A stretch of DNA of 64,000 nucleotides from CAZOLI01 sp964580675 (lineage in GTDB: Bacteria > Planctomycetota > MHYJ01 > CAYXQY01): assembly GCA_964580675.1 (NCBI GenBank), contig CAZOLI010000015.1, positions 1-64,000 of the forward strand, given 5' to 3'. How positions within the stretch are numbered: the stretch's first letter is position 1; each line of letters starts with the position of its first letter. Positions 8,363-16,317 of the stretch are shown in pieces. A program made the position numbers and the translations under genes. The notes under the pieces are model-generated. The model did no database searches. It was given only the letters and a program-made list of their open reading frames with translations, and was not told where the DNA came from.

Positions 8363-9148
8363 ATGAATGCACCCGAAGAGAACACCTCGCTGACCGTTCG
8401 GGTTATTCCGTGTCTTGACTGCAAGGACGGACGTGTGGTGAAGGGCACGAAGTTTCAGGATCTTCAGGATGAAGGGGATCCGGTGGAACGGTCCGTCCTG
8501 TACGAAGATCAGGGAGCCGATGAAATAATAATTCTGGATGTCTCGGCAACGCCCGAGGAGCGGGGTCACCGGCTTGAGACGGTCCGCGACGTACGCCGTT
8601 CGCTCGGCATTCCCCTGACGGCGGGCGGAGGGGTTCGATCCGTGGAGGACGTCCGGGAATTACTGGAGGCGGGAGCGGATCGGGTTTCCGTGAACACGGC
8701 CGCGGTTCGACGTCCGGCCATGATTACGGAGATGGCCCAAAAATTTGGTCGCCAGTGTACCGTGGTGGCTGTGGACGCGGCACGGAGGGATGACGGCAAC
8801 GAGTGGTCCGTGGTTGTGTCTTCGGGCACGGAGAACACGGGAAAATCCGTTCGAAGCTGGGTTCAGGAAGTGGAGGACCGGGGGGCGGGTGAAATTTTGC
8901 TGACCAGCTGGGACCGCGACGGAACCGGTTCAGGGTACGACCTGGATTTGCTGGGAGCAGTAACGGAATCGGTTTCAATTCCGGTCATTGCTTCGGGAGG
9001 GGCCGATGATCCCCGGCACATGGTCGAGGCGATCGACGCGGGTGCCGGTGCGGTGCTGGCCGCTTCCATTTTTCACAGGGAACGGTATTCGGTGGGGGAT
9101 GTGAAGGATGTCCTTTCGGAACACGGTGTTCCTGTCCGGCCCGTGTGA
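8363..9148 (+). CDS. hisF: Imidazole glycerol phosphate synthase, cyclase subunit
   Basis: A 261-residue beta/alpha-barrel cyclase that makes IGP and AICAR from PRFAR and HisH-derived ammonia. The two catalytic aspartates are D19 (RVIPCLDCKDGRVVKG) and D138 (VVAVDAARRD); phosphate loops GGGVRSVEDV and IASGGADD are present. The ATG at 8363 is chosen because it has an AGGAAG site about 9 nt upstream; an ATG at 8354 and a TTG at 8339 overlapping hisH are alternatives. It lies between hisH and the hisA fusion. Confidence 0.94.
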   Translation: MNAPEENTSLTVRVIPCLDCKDGRVVKGTKFQDLQDEGDPVERSVLYEDQGADEIIILDVSATPEERGHRLETVRDVRRSLGIPLTAGGGVRSVEDVRELLEAGADRVSVNTAAVRRPAMITEMAQKFGRQCTVVAVDAARRDDGNEWSVVVSSGTENTGKSVRSWVQEVEDRGAGEILLTSWDRDGTGSGYDLDLLGAVTESVSIPVIASGGADDPRHMVEAIDAGAGAVLAASIFHRERYSVGDVKDVLSEHGVPVRPV

Positions 9149-9181
9149 GCATGTTTTTTGACTGATAAAGACAAACCAGAG

Positions 9182-10471
9182 ATGATTATTCCATCCATTG
9201 ATATTCGAAACGGAGAAGCCGTCCAGATGGTAGAAGGACGGGAACAGGCATTGAATGCCGGGGATCCGATGGCGGTTGCTGAGAAGTTCAGCGTGTCCGG
9301 TCCAATGGCCGTGATAGACCTTGACGCCGCCATGGGAGAAGGCAGTAATCGAGACGTGATGGAGCAAATCGTACGGCGGTATCCGTGCCGGGTCGGCGGG
9401 GGTATACGGGACGTTGAGACAGCGATGAAATGGTTGAACATGGGGGCCGAGCAGGTCATTATCGGCACGGCGGCGAAACCGGAACTGCTCGAACAGCTCC
9501 CGAAAAACCGGGTCATCGCGGCCCTGGACGCACGGGAGGGAGAGGTGGTTGTGGAGGGATGGAAAACGGGAACCGGCGAGCAAATACAGGAGCGAATGGA
9601 GAGGCTGAATGCGTACGTGGGAGGATATTTGATTACGTTTGTGGAACGGGAGGGGCACATGGAAGGAACCGACCTGGATCGTGTGGAACCGTTGATTAAT
9701 TGTGCCGGTGACGCCGATGTCACCGTGGCGGGCGGCATCACGACACCTCGGGAAGTTGCCCGCCTGGACGAACTCGGTGCGGATGCACAGGTGGGCATGG
9801 CTCTTTATACGGACGAACTGGCCCTTGGCGACGCGATGGCCGCTCCGCTTGCATCTGATCGTGAGGACGGTCTGTGGCCCACGGTTGTGCAGGACGAGCT
9901 TGGTTCGGTGCTCGGACTTGTGTATTCGTCCCCCGAGAGTCTTCGGGAGGCGGTTCGTGAGCAGCGGGGGATTTATCATTCCCGGGAACGGGGACTGTGG
10001 AAGAAAGGCGAAACCTCGGGCAACGTACAGGAACTCGTCCGGGTGGACGTGGATTGTGACCGCGACGCGCTTCGGTTTGTGGTTCGACAGGAAGGAGACG
10101 GGTTCTGTCACCGGGACCGCTGGACGTGCTGGGGCGATGAACAGGGTCTGCCGGCTCTCTTTCGAACGGTTCTGGACCGTCTGGATGACGCCCCGGAGGG
10201 ATCCTACACCAGGAAACTGCTTGACGACCCATCTTTACTGCAGGAGAAGCTGGAGGAGGAAGTATCGGAACTTGCCCGGGCAACGTCCCGGGAGGAAGCC
10301 GTTCACGAAACGGCGGACGTTTTGTACTTTGCCCTGGTGGAACTGGCCCGTAACGGAGGAGGCCTGCCGGATGTCGAGCGAGAACTGGACCGCCGATCTC
10401 TGCGGGTTACACGGCGTTCTGAAGAGGACGAGAGCACGTCGGACGAACAATCGGGCCAGGGAGGTATGTAA
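9182..10471 (+). CDS. hisA: HisA-HisI-HisE trifunctional fusion
   Basis: A 429-residue protein joining three histidine enzymes. Residues 1 to about 222 are the HisA barrel (ProFAR isomerase) with catalytic aspartates D7 in IIPSIDIRNG and D116 in AALDAREG. Residues about 225-325 are phosphoribosyl-AMP cyclohydrolase (HisI): GLWKKGETSGNVQ, DVDCDRDAL and FCHRDRWTC, with zinc cysteines C292, C309 and C316. Residues about 330-415 are the all-helical phosphoribosyl-ATP pyrophosphatase (HisE), with KLEEEVSELA and HETADVLYFAL carrying the acidic Mg2+ ligands. HisI-HisE fusions are common; adding HisA in front is unusual. MIIPSID is the canonical HisA start, so ATG 9182 is used; a TTG at 9158 would add eight residues. 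It overlaps the hisD start by one base. Confidence 0.92.
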   Translation: MIIPSIDIRNGEAVQMVEGREQALNAGDPMAVAEKFSVSGPMAVIDLDAAMGEGSNRDVMEQIVRRYPCRVGGGIRDVETAMKWLNMGAEQVIIGTAAKPELLEQLPKNRVIAALDAREGEVVVEGWKTGTGEQIQERMERLNAYVGGYLITFVEREGHMEGTDLDRVEPLINCAGDADVTVAGGITTPREVARLDELGADAQVGMALYTDELALGDAMAAPLASDREDGLWPTVVQDELGSVLGLVYSSPESLREAVREQRGIYHSRERGLWKKGETSGNVQELVRVDVDCDRDALRFVVRQEGDGFCHRDRWTCWGDEQGLPALFRTVLDRLDDAPEGSYTRKLLDDPSLLQEKLEEEVSELARATSREEAVHETADVLYFALVELARNGGGLPDVERELDRRSLRVTRRSEEDESTSDEQSGQGGM

Positions 10472-11760
10472 TGGAACCGGTGGAACTCAAACGAAAAAAA
10501 CCGGCGGACGTCCGGTCCGTCCGCACGGATCCGGTGGACGGCGACGTGCTGGACGACGTCCGGGACATTCTATCGGACGTGGAAGAGGAGGGCGAAACCG
10601 CCGTACGAAAACACGCCGTCCGGCTTGGCGACATTTCGGCGGATGAACCGCTGTACCGGGAGCCGGACGATCTTGAAGACGCATACGGCACATTGCCCGC
10701 CGTGCAGCGGGACGTGCTGGAGTCGACGGCGCGACGGATACGTGATTTTGCCGGCGCCCAGATGTCGTCTCTCGAGGAGGTGGTTGTGAACGTCAAAGGG
10801 GGAGAAGCCGGCCAGGAAATACGGCCCGTGGCCAATGCCGGTGCCTATGTCCCGGGTGGGGAATATCCACTGGCGTCCACCGCCATGATGACGGCCATTC
10901 CCGCGCGGGAAGCCGGCGTGGATTCGGTCTGGATTTCGTCCCCCGGTCCGTCCCCTGCAACACTTGCGGCTGCTCACGTTGCGGAGGCGGATGGGGTCAT
11001 CACGGCGGGGGGTGTTCAGGGCATCGCGGCTCTTGCGTTTGGTGTGGGTCCGGTGCCCCCCTCCGATGTCCTTGTCGGCCCCGGGAACCGCTGGGTAACC
11101 GCCGCGAAATTTCTACTGTCCGGCCGGATTGAGATCGATTTCCTGGCCGGGCCGACGGAGCTGGTTGTGCTGGCGGGTCCGGACGCGACCGCCGAACGGG
11201 TTGCGGCGGACCTCCTCGCCCAGGCCGAACACGCACCGGATGCTCTTCCGGTGCTGGTAACGCCGGAGGAGAATTTTATCGAGGACGTGGAGCAGGCACT
11301 GGCCGAACAGCTGGAGGACCTGCCCACCGAAGACGTGGCCCGTCGGGCCCTTGAGGAGACCGGATTTGCCGTTCACGTTCAGGATCGGGAGGAGGGCGCG
11401 CGGGTCTGTGATCGAATTGCACCGGAGCATCTTCACGTGACGGGGTTTTCGGATCCTGAGTTTGTTCGGGATTTCTGTGCCAATTACGGAGCATTGTTTC
11501 TTGGGTCCGAATCCGCGGAGGTCTTTGGTGACTACGGGGTCGGTCCGAATCACGTGCTGCCCACGGGCGGTACAGCACGGTCCACCGGCGGTCTTTCAGT
11601 GATGGATTTTCTGCGGTTTCCCACCTGGATCGAACTGGGCAATCCCGGAGACGACCGTGAGTTTCTTCGAAACGTCGCGGTATTGGCCCGTATGGAGGGG
11701 CTGGAAGCTCACGCACGCTCCGCCGAACGGCGGCTGTCGGACACCGGCGATTCATCGTAG
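10471..11760 (+). CDS. hisD: Histidinol dehydrogenase
   Basis: A 429-residue zinc enzyme catalysing the last two oxidations, histidinol to histidine with NAD. Visible family features are PVANAGAYVPGGEYPLAST, GVQGIAALAFG, the zinc-ligand segment LLAQAEHAP (Gln and His), the APEHLHV base pair (Glu, His), and GDYGVGPNHVLPTGG (zinc Asp). The start overlaps the previous stop as TAATG and has a GGGAGG site just upstream. It closes the his operon; a separate promoter for the next gene lies 48 nt downstream. Confidence 0.95.
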   Translation: MEPVELKRKKPADVRSVRTDPVDGDVLDDVRDILSDVEEEGETAVRKHAVRLGDISADEPLYREPDDLEDAYGTLPAVQRDVLESTARRIRDFAGAQMSSLEEVVVNVKGGEAGQEIRPVANAGAYVPGGEYPLASTAMMTAIPAREAGVDSVWISSPGPSPATLAAAHVAEADGVITAGGVQGIAALAFGVGPVPPSDVLVGPGNRWVTAAKFLLSGRIEIDFLAGPTELVVLAGPDATAERVAADLLAQAEHAPDALPVLVTPEENFIEDVEQALAEQLEDLPTEDVARRALEETGFAVHVQDREEGARVCDRIAPEHLHVTGFSDPEFVRDFCANYGALFLGSESAEVFGDYGVGPNHVLPTGGTARSTGGLSVMDFLRFPTWIELGNPGDDREFLRNVAVLARMEGLEAHARSAERRLSDTGDSS

Positions 11761-11807
11761 AAGTGCCGGGAAATCCCTTCCCCTGAGAATTCCGGAAACC
11801 GTTTCTC

Positions 11808-11836
11808 TTGACCCCGTCGGAGAAATCGGGGATACT
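11808..11836 (+). promoter_or_regulatory. Sigma-70-like promoter downstream of hisD
   Basis: TTGACC (11808-11813) and GATACT (11831-11836) are spaced by 17 nt and match five and four consensus bases. The predicted transcript starts about 50 nt before the ATG at 11893, separating that gene from the his operon. The same TTGACC box with 17-nt spacing occurs at 37112-37140. Confidence 0.5.
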
Positions 11837-11892
11837 AATAACCCTTCCGGTTTGCCCCACCGTATTTCACGCCATTACTGATAGGGGTCATA

Positions 11893-13437
11893 ATGGACAA
11901 CACGCAGAAAGTATTACTAGGCGTCTCCGTTTTGCTGTTTGTCGGACTTCTGGTGTTCCTGTGGCAGAGGGATCAGGACCGAACCCCCCCGGATCAGGAA
12001 CAGAGGACGAAACCAGAAGAAAAGGCATCGACCAAACCGTCTCCGGAGGTCAAGAATTCGCCTGAACCGGCGTTGCCGGAAAAAGACGAGAAGGAAGAAA
12101 CATCCCGGAAACAGACTCCCGAGCCGGCGGAGGACGAGGAAGACAAGCAGGAACAAACCGCAACGGCGTTACTTGTGGAGACCATGAAGGAGGCCCGTAA
12201 GACCGACTGTCCGATGGTTGCCTTTATCTACGACGACAGTGAGGCTTCCCGGAAAACCCGGTCGAACCTGAAGCATCCGGACGTGCAGCAGGCCCTTGGG
12301 GACATGCATCTTGTGGAGGTTCCGTATTCCTCCGTGAAACGGGACCTGGACGTCAAGCCTCCAGCGTTACGGGTTTATGAGCCCTGGGCCACCAACGGCT
12401 GGCGGGAGCGGCAAACCAGAAAACAAGCGTTTTCGGACAATACGGAAAAACAAAGTTTATCGGTCGAGTTTGATGGCCGTCCACTTGAGGATATTATTTC
12501 TTTTATCGGAAATTATACGGATGCAAATATACTCCTTGATCCATCCACGAAGAATGAACTGTCTCCAGAGGAGCGAAAAATAACCCACTCGGGAGATTAT
12601 TCATCCCTGAAAGAGTTCCTGGACTGGATTGAGGAACGGGAGAAGCTCACCTATGTAACTCAACTATACAGTACCTCGAAGGAGGAGGAAACCAGGAAAA
12701 TTATCCGGGTGCTTCCACACAGTGACCCGCAGGCGGGAAACGTCGATCATCCGGAGAAACTATCCGTCGATAACGTACATCTTCATGAACTTGCCGGTCT
12801 CGAACGGAAGGACAAACCGAGGGAGAGCCGCCTTGACAAACAGGTCAAGAAGACGTTGCAGGAGAAGAGCTTCGACCTGAATGTCCAGTCGTCTTCACTG
12901 CAGGATCTTGCGAGCGAACTGCAGAAGAAAACGAACAGAAAATTCGTGCTCGGCAAAGAGTTACGGGACAACGAGAAAAAGTTAAATAACGTTTCCATTA
13001 CAACCCAGAACCTTTCGGCGTTTCAGACCATGCGATTGGTGCTGGAGATGAAAGATCTGGCGTATTATATGTCCAACGGAAGTGTGGTGATTACGAAGGA
13101 AATACCGAGAAAGGCGCTGTCTCTTGCGGAGATCCTTTCCTTTCTGAGAACGCACGGCTGCAAAAAACCGAACGAAATTCCAAACAGGAAGCGTTTCGAG
13201 ATTAACCGGCACCTGAATCAACTGAAGCAAAGCGGAGAACAACGGCAGGCGTCCATGCAATATCTCCGGAAGCTGGATCCCTCGAATTACAGCATACTGA
13301 GAAAACGGATCCGCAGTACGGAAAGCGACCGGGTCCGGAACGCAATCGGTGTTGTGCTGTCCACGCCTCCGATTTCCACGGACGAGGAGAACGAAGAATC
13401 TAAAGACTCCGGGGATGAGGAATCGAATCAAAAGTAA
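11893..13437 (+). CDS. Membrane-anchored protein with secretin-N/STN-like domains
   Basis: A 514-residue protein with one N-terminal transmembrane helix (about residues 7-24) and then a Pro/Glu/Lys-rich linker to about residue 90. A region at about 95-175 may be thioredoxin-like but lacks a CxxC motif. Two segments resemble the secretin/TonB short N-terminal domain: about 193-260 (LSVEFDGRPLEDIISFIG, ANILLDPS) and about 330-405 (FDLNVQSSSLQDLASELQKK and an ending YYMSNGSVVITKE). The same domain type occurs inside the lipoprotein secretin at 51003-53765. The C-terminus is acidic. It has an AGGGGT site before the ATG. A periplasmic role linked to secretin assembly is inference; no named family was recognised. 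Confidence 0.6.
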   Translation: MDNTQKVLLGVSVLLFVGLLVFLWQRDQDRTPPDQEQRTKPEEKASTKPSPEVKNSPEPALPEKDEKEETSRKQTPEPAEDEEDKQEQTATALLVETMKEARKTDCPMVAFIYDDSEASRKTRSNLKHPDVQQALGDMHLVEVPYSSVKRDLDVKPPALRVYEPWATNGWRERQTRKQAFSDNTEKQSLSVEFDGRPLEDIISFIGNYTDANILLDPSTKNELSPEERKITHSGDYSSLKEFLDWIEEREKLTYVTQLYSTSKEEETRKIIRVLPHSDPQAGNVDHPEKLSVDNVHLHELAGLERKDKPRESRLDKQVKKTLQEKSFDLNVQSSSLQDLASELQKKTNRKFVLGKELRDNEKKLNNVSITTQNLSAFQTMRLVLEMKDLAYYMSNGSVVITKEIPRKALSLAEILSFLRTHGCKKPNEIPNRKRFEINRHLNQLKQSGEQRQASMQYLRKLDPSNYSILRKRIRSTESDRVRNAIGVVLSTPPISTDEENEESKDSGDEESNQK

Positions 13438-13490
13438 CCGGAACCCTTTTCGTATCGGTGTTGTTCATTGGACCTCATCTGCAAAGGGGT

Positions 13491-14024
13491 CTAATTGCTA
13501 ATTGTGAGGTCCCGATCCGGTCCGGTGCCTCCCGGCACGCCGTCCGCTCCGTAGGACGTGAGTTTGAACCCGCCGTTTGCGGGTTCGTACTGGAAAGACC
13601 GTCCCCAGGCGTCGTCCCAGATGTTGTTGAGGTACGGCCCGTTCCAGGAGGACCTGTATTTCTCCGGAGGGTTGATCAGGTATTTGAGTTCGTCCGGGTA
13701 TTCCCCTATATCGGACCGGTAAGCCGCAAGCGCATCCCTCAACCGGGCCATCCGGCGTCTGGTCTTTTTTCTTTTCCGGGCGGATTCCTCGGAAATGATT
13801 TCGTCGGATTCCGAATCGTTATCTGCCTGCTGGCGCCGGGGTGCCGGCTCGGATTTATTGGCGGAAGAGGCTTCCTCCGAAACTCTTGATGACGGATGGC
13901 ACCCGCCCTGACCCATGATGAACAGGAGCAAACCGAGGAGGACGTAGCCCGAACGGCTCCTGAGATATCGAAACGGCCAGATGGTTTTTGAATCTAACAT
14001 CATCAGGGAAACGGAACAGGTCAT
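13491..14024 (-). CDS. Lipoprotein-like protein with a GspG-type C-terminal domain
   Basis: A 177-residue protein. A hydrophobic stretch (YVLLGLLLFIMGQGGC) ends in a cysteine that could be lipidated, although the lipobox is poor because Gln is at -3. A Ser/Glu/Lys-rich linker follows. Residues about 90-177 match the C-terminal half of type II secretion major pseudopilins: RLRDALAAYRSDIGEYP, then WNGPYL, then DAWGRSFQYE and GADGVPGG near the end. The pilin prepilin-peptidase motif (G-F-T-L-x-E) is missing, so the domain is displayed on another anchor. It is convergent with the STN-domain gene, 53 nt away. Function unknown. Confidence 0.6.
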   Translation of the reverse strand: MTCSVSLMMLDSKTIWPFRYLRSRSGYVLLGLLLFIMGQGGCHPSSRVSEEASSANKSEPAPRRQQADNDSESDEIISEESARKRKKTRRRMARLRDALAAYRSDIGEYPDELKYLINPPEKYRSSWNGPYLNNIWDDAWGRSFQYEPANGGFKLTSYGADGVPGGTGPDRDLTISN

Positions 14025-14037
14025 GATCAGGACCTGT
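14016..14037 (-). repeat. Inverted repeat at a translation start
   Basis: ACAGGTC (14016-14022) and GACCTGT (14031-14037) are perfect 7-base arms with an 8-nt centre. They enclose the ATG at 14022-14024 of the minus-strand GspG-like gene and its AGGT ribosome site, so an RNA hairpin could hide the start. A regulatory role is speculative. Confidence 0.35.
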
Positions 14038-14229
14038 CATGATACGACAGATTCCCGAGGAAACAAAGTATGAAGAATTCGGTCTGCGTCGAGTGTAAAT
14101 GTGAATTTATTTCGCTGTTTCGGTATGATGTAGAAGTATCTGAAAATTTGTTGTGCTTGTTGTGTCAGGTCAGATTGCCGGGCGTTTCCCGGTTACTGGT
14201 TTGACGGCTTTTGGACATGTTCATTTCTG

Positions 14230-15204
14230 ATGGGTCGAATGTCTTTACAAAATGGTGCGGAACGAATTGTACACCAGTGTCTGAACATTGGCTCCAACGA
14301 GGACGTGGTCCTTGTGAACGATGGGACGGATGAGGATTTGATCAACGTTCTCAGGGAGGTTGTGGAGACAGAAGCCGAATCCCTCTCCTACGTTACGTAT
14401 GAGGAACCGGAACATCATGGCACGGAGCCACCCGATCGGGTTCGTGAGGAAATGGTTTCGGCGGACGTATTTATCGCGCCGACGAAAAAATCAATTTCCC
14501 ATACGGAGGCACGACGGGCTGCTTCGGAAGCCGGGACAAGGGGAGCTACCATGCCCGGCGTGACGAAAGAGATCTGGAACACCTCGCTGCAGGCTGATTA
14601 TTATAAAGTGGAGAAGATGAGCAATTACGTGTACGACCGGCTCTCCGAAACCGATGAAGTCACCGTTGAAACCTCCTCGGGCACACGAATTCGTCTTGAG
14701 GTAAACATCGATTACTTTCACCGGGACACAGGCATCATTCACAAGCCCGGGCAGTTCGGCAATTTGCCGGCCGGTGAAGCAGATGGGGGCGTGGAGAACG
14801 TGCGCGGCCATTTCGTTGTTGACCACTTTCCGTTTTCCCCAAGAGGCACGAAACTGACCATTGAGGAATCCACGGTCACGGAGGTACAGCTTCCGGAACA
14901 GGCGGAACAATCCGAACTCCTTGACGCATTCGAAAACGTGGAGGGTGCCCGGAACGTGGCGGAGTTCGGGTTTGGCACGAACCCGGAAGCGACGCTCATC
15001 GGAAACATCCTACAGGACGAAAAGGTTCTCGGGACGGTTCATCTTGCGTTTGGCGACAACACCTCTTACATGCCCGAGGATCATCCCCGTTATGTCTCCA
15101 GCGAGATACACTGGGATTCGGTCTGTGAGGATCCCACGGTTCACTTTGATGAACGGATTATGCTGGATGAGGGAAAACCTGTGTTCCTCGATCAGATTTC
15201 CTGA
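14230..15204 (+). CDS. M29-family aminopeptidase
   Basis: A 324-residue protein of the M29 / aminopeptidase T family (COG2309), cytoplasmic two-metal exopeptidases. Metal and catalytic signatures are present: NLPAGE, FGFGTNP preceded by a glutamate, GTVHLAFGDN, and a final SEIHWD segment followed by an aspartate-rich end. The protein is slightly shorter than typical M29 enzymes (about 370-410), chiefly in the N-terminal half. The ATG at 14230 lacks a strong ribosome site; an in-frame ATG at 14239 is an alternative. Substrate specificity is not predictable. Confidence 0.78.
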   Translation: MGRMSLQNGAERIVHQCLNIGSNEDVVLVNDGTDEDLINVLREVVETEAESLSYVTYEEPEHHGTEPPDRVREEMVSADVFIAPTKKSISHTEARRAASEAGTRGATMPGVTKEIWNTSLQADYYKVEKMSNYVYDRLSETDEVTVETSSGTRIRLEVNIDYFHRDTGIIHKPGQFGNLPAGEADGGVENVRGHFVVDHFPFSPRGTKLTIEESTVTEVQLPEQAEQSELLDAFENVEGARNVAEFGFGTNPEATLIGNILQDEKVLGTVHLAFGDNTSYMPEDHPRYVSSEIHWDSVCEDPTVHFDERIMLDEGKPVFLDQIS

Positions 15205-15296
15205 CCGTTTGTGAGGATGTTCGCAAGTCGGGGGTGCTCCTGGCGGATGTGTTCATTCATCAGGGGAGAGTTCCTGATTTCACACCGACTGAAACC

Positions 15297-16301
15297 ATGA
15301 ACAGAACGAACGACCGAGAGCAGTTTGAGAAATTGGTATCTGAGACGACCGGATTCCGCTCTTCGAGAGTCATAACGACAGCCGTCTCCCTTGACCTGTT
15401 CGAATCCCTGTCGAGGTCCTCGTATACCGCACTGAACTCGGTGGCCGGCGACGGAATGGATTCAGATGCTCTTCGTCGGGTTTGTGATGCACTGGTGTCT
15501 CTTGATCTTCTGGAGAAGGAGGATCAAAAGTACCGCTGTACGGAACGAGCGGAGCGTTTTCTGTCGGGACGAGGGCCGTACGACGTGCGACCGATCTTTC
15601 GGGTGTACCACCGGATGTACAACATGTGGACACACCTGGAGAACGCGGTTATTGAAGGGCAAACCATTGAACTGGAGGAAACGGCAAAAGAGGATTGGGC
15701 TCCCGACTTTATCGCGGCCATGGAAGCCCGTGCAATTTTTGAAAAAGAGGACATTGCTGAAGTGGTCGCACCCTTTCTGGAAGGGGGGCGGATTCTCGAC
15801 CTCGGTGGGGGGTCCGGGGTTTATAGCCGGGCCATTCTCGAGGCCTGTCCGGAGGCGACGGGCACAATCATGGAACTCCCCCGCGTGGCTGACGAGTCGA
15901 AAAAATATATTCGGTCGGACCAGCTACAGGAACGAATGAACGTGGAGGAGAAGGATCTGCTGGAGACGGACGATTACGGGTCGGGTTATGATGTGGTGTT
16001 TCTGTCCGCCCTTCTACATCTGTTCGGTCCGGAAACCAACCAACGGATCATGAGGAAAACGGCCCGGGCCCTGGACCATGGTGGCGTTGTGGTTCTTCGG
16101 GATTATGTGTTTGATGGGGAACGGTCAGGACCTGCGGGGGCCGCGATGTTTGATTTGCATATGTTACTGGAAACGGAGGAAGGCAGGGTGTATACGGAGA
16201 ACGCGTATCGTGAATGGATGGAAGAAGCAGGGTTAACATTTGATCGGATCGTGGATCTGAACGACTCGTCCAAGCTGCTTCTTGGACGAAAAGCCTCCTG
16301 A
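15297..16301 (+). CDS. SAM-dependent O-methyltransferase with winged-helix dimerisation domain
   Basis: A 334-residue protein with the two-part layout of family 2 O-methyltransferases (PF00891). An N-terminal winged-helix dimerisation region (about 1-100, ALRRVCDALVSLDLLEK) is followed by a Rossmann methyltransferase core with the SAM loop ILDLGGGSGVYSRAIL, a D/E-rich motif II, VVFLSALLHLFG, and GGVVVLRDYV. The ATG at 15297 is used; a GTG at 15234 would add 21 residues of unlike composition. The acceptor is unknown. It sits 16 nt before an alpha/beta hydrolase, so the pair probably works together. Confidence 0.75.
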   Translation: MNRTNDREQFEKLVSETTGFRSSRVITTAVSLDLFESLSRSSYTALNSVAGDGMDSDALRRVCDALVSLDLLEKEDQKYRCTERAERFLSGRGPYDVRPIFRVYHRMYNMWTHLENAVIEGQTIELEETAKEDWAPDFIAAMEARAIFEKEDIAEVVAPFLEGGRILDLGGGSGVYSRAILEACPEATGTIMELPRVADESKKYIRSDQLQERMNVEEKDLLETDDYGSGYDVVFLSALLHLFGPETNQRIMRKTARALDHGGVVVLRDYVFDGERSGPAGAAMFDLHMLLETEEGRVYTENAYREWMEEAGLTFDRIVDLNDSSKLLLGRKAS

Positions 16302-16317
16302 TGAAAATTAATTCTTC

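Noticed and set aside
7666..8569. Minus-strand frames of about 260-270 codons opposite hisH
   Set aside because: Antisense shadows of hisB/hisH with no recognisable domain.
8975..10111. A 378-codon minus-strand frame opposite hisF and hisA
   Set aside because: It lies antisense to conserved histidine enzymes and has no motif. Long antisense frames are expected from the codon pattern here.
9702..10646. A 314-codon plus-strand frame across the hisA fusion and hisD
   Set aside because: It is an out-of-frame shadow of hisA-I-E and hisD, rich in Arg/Trp, with no conserved motif.
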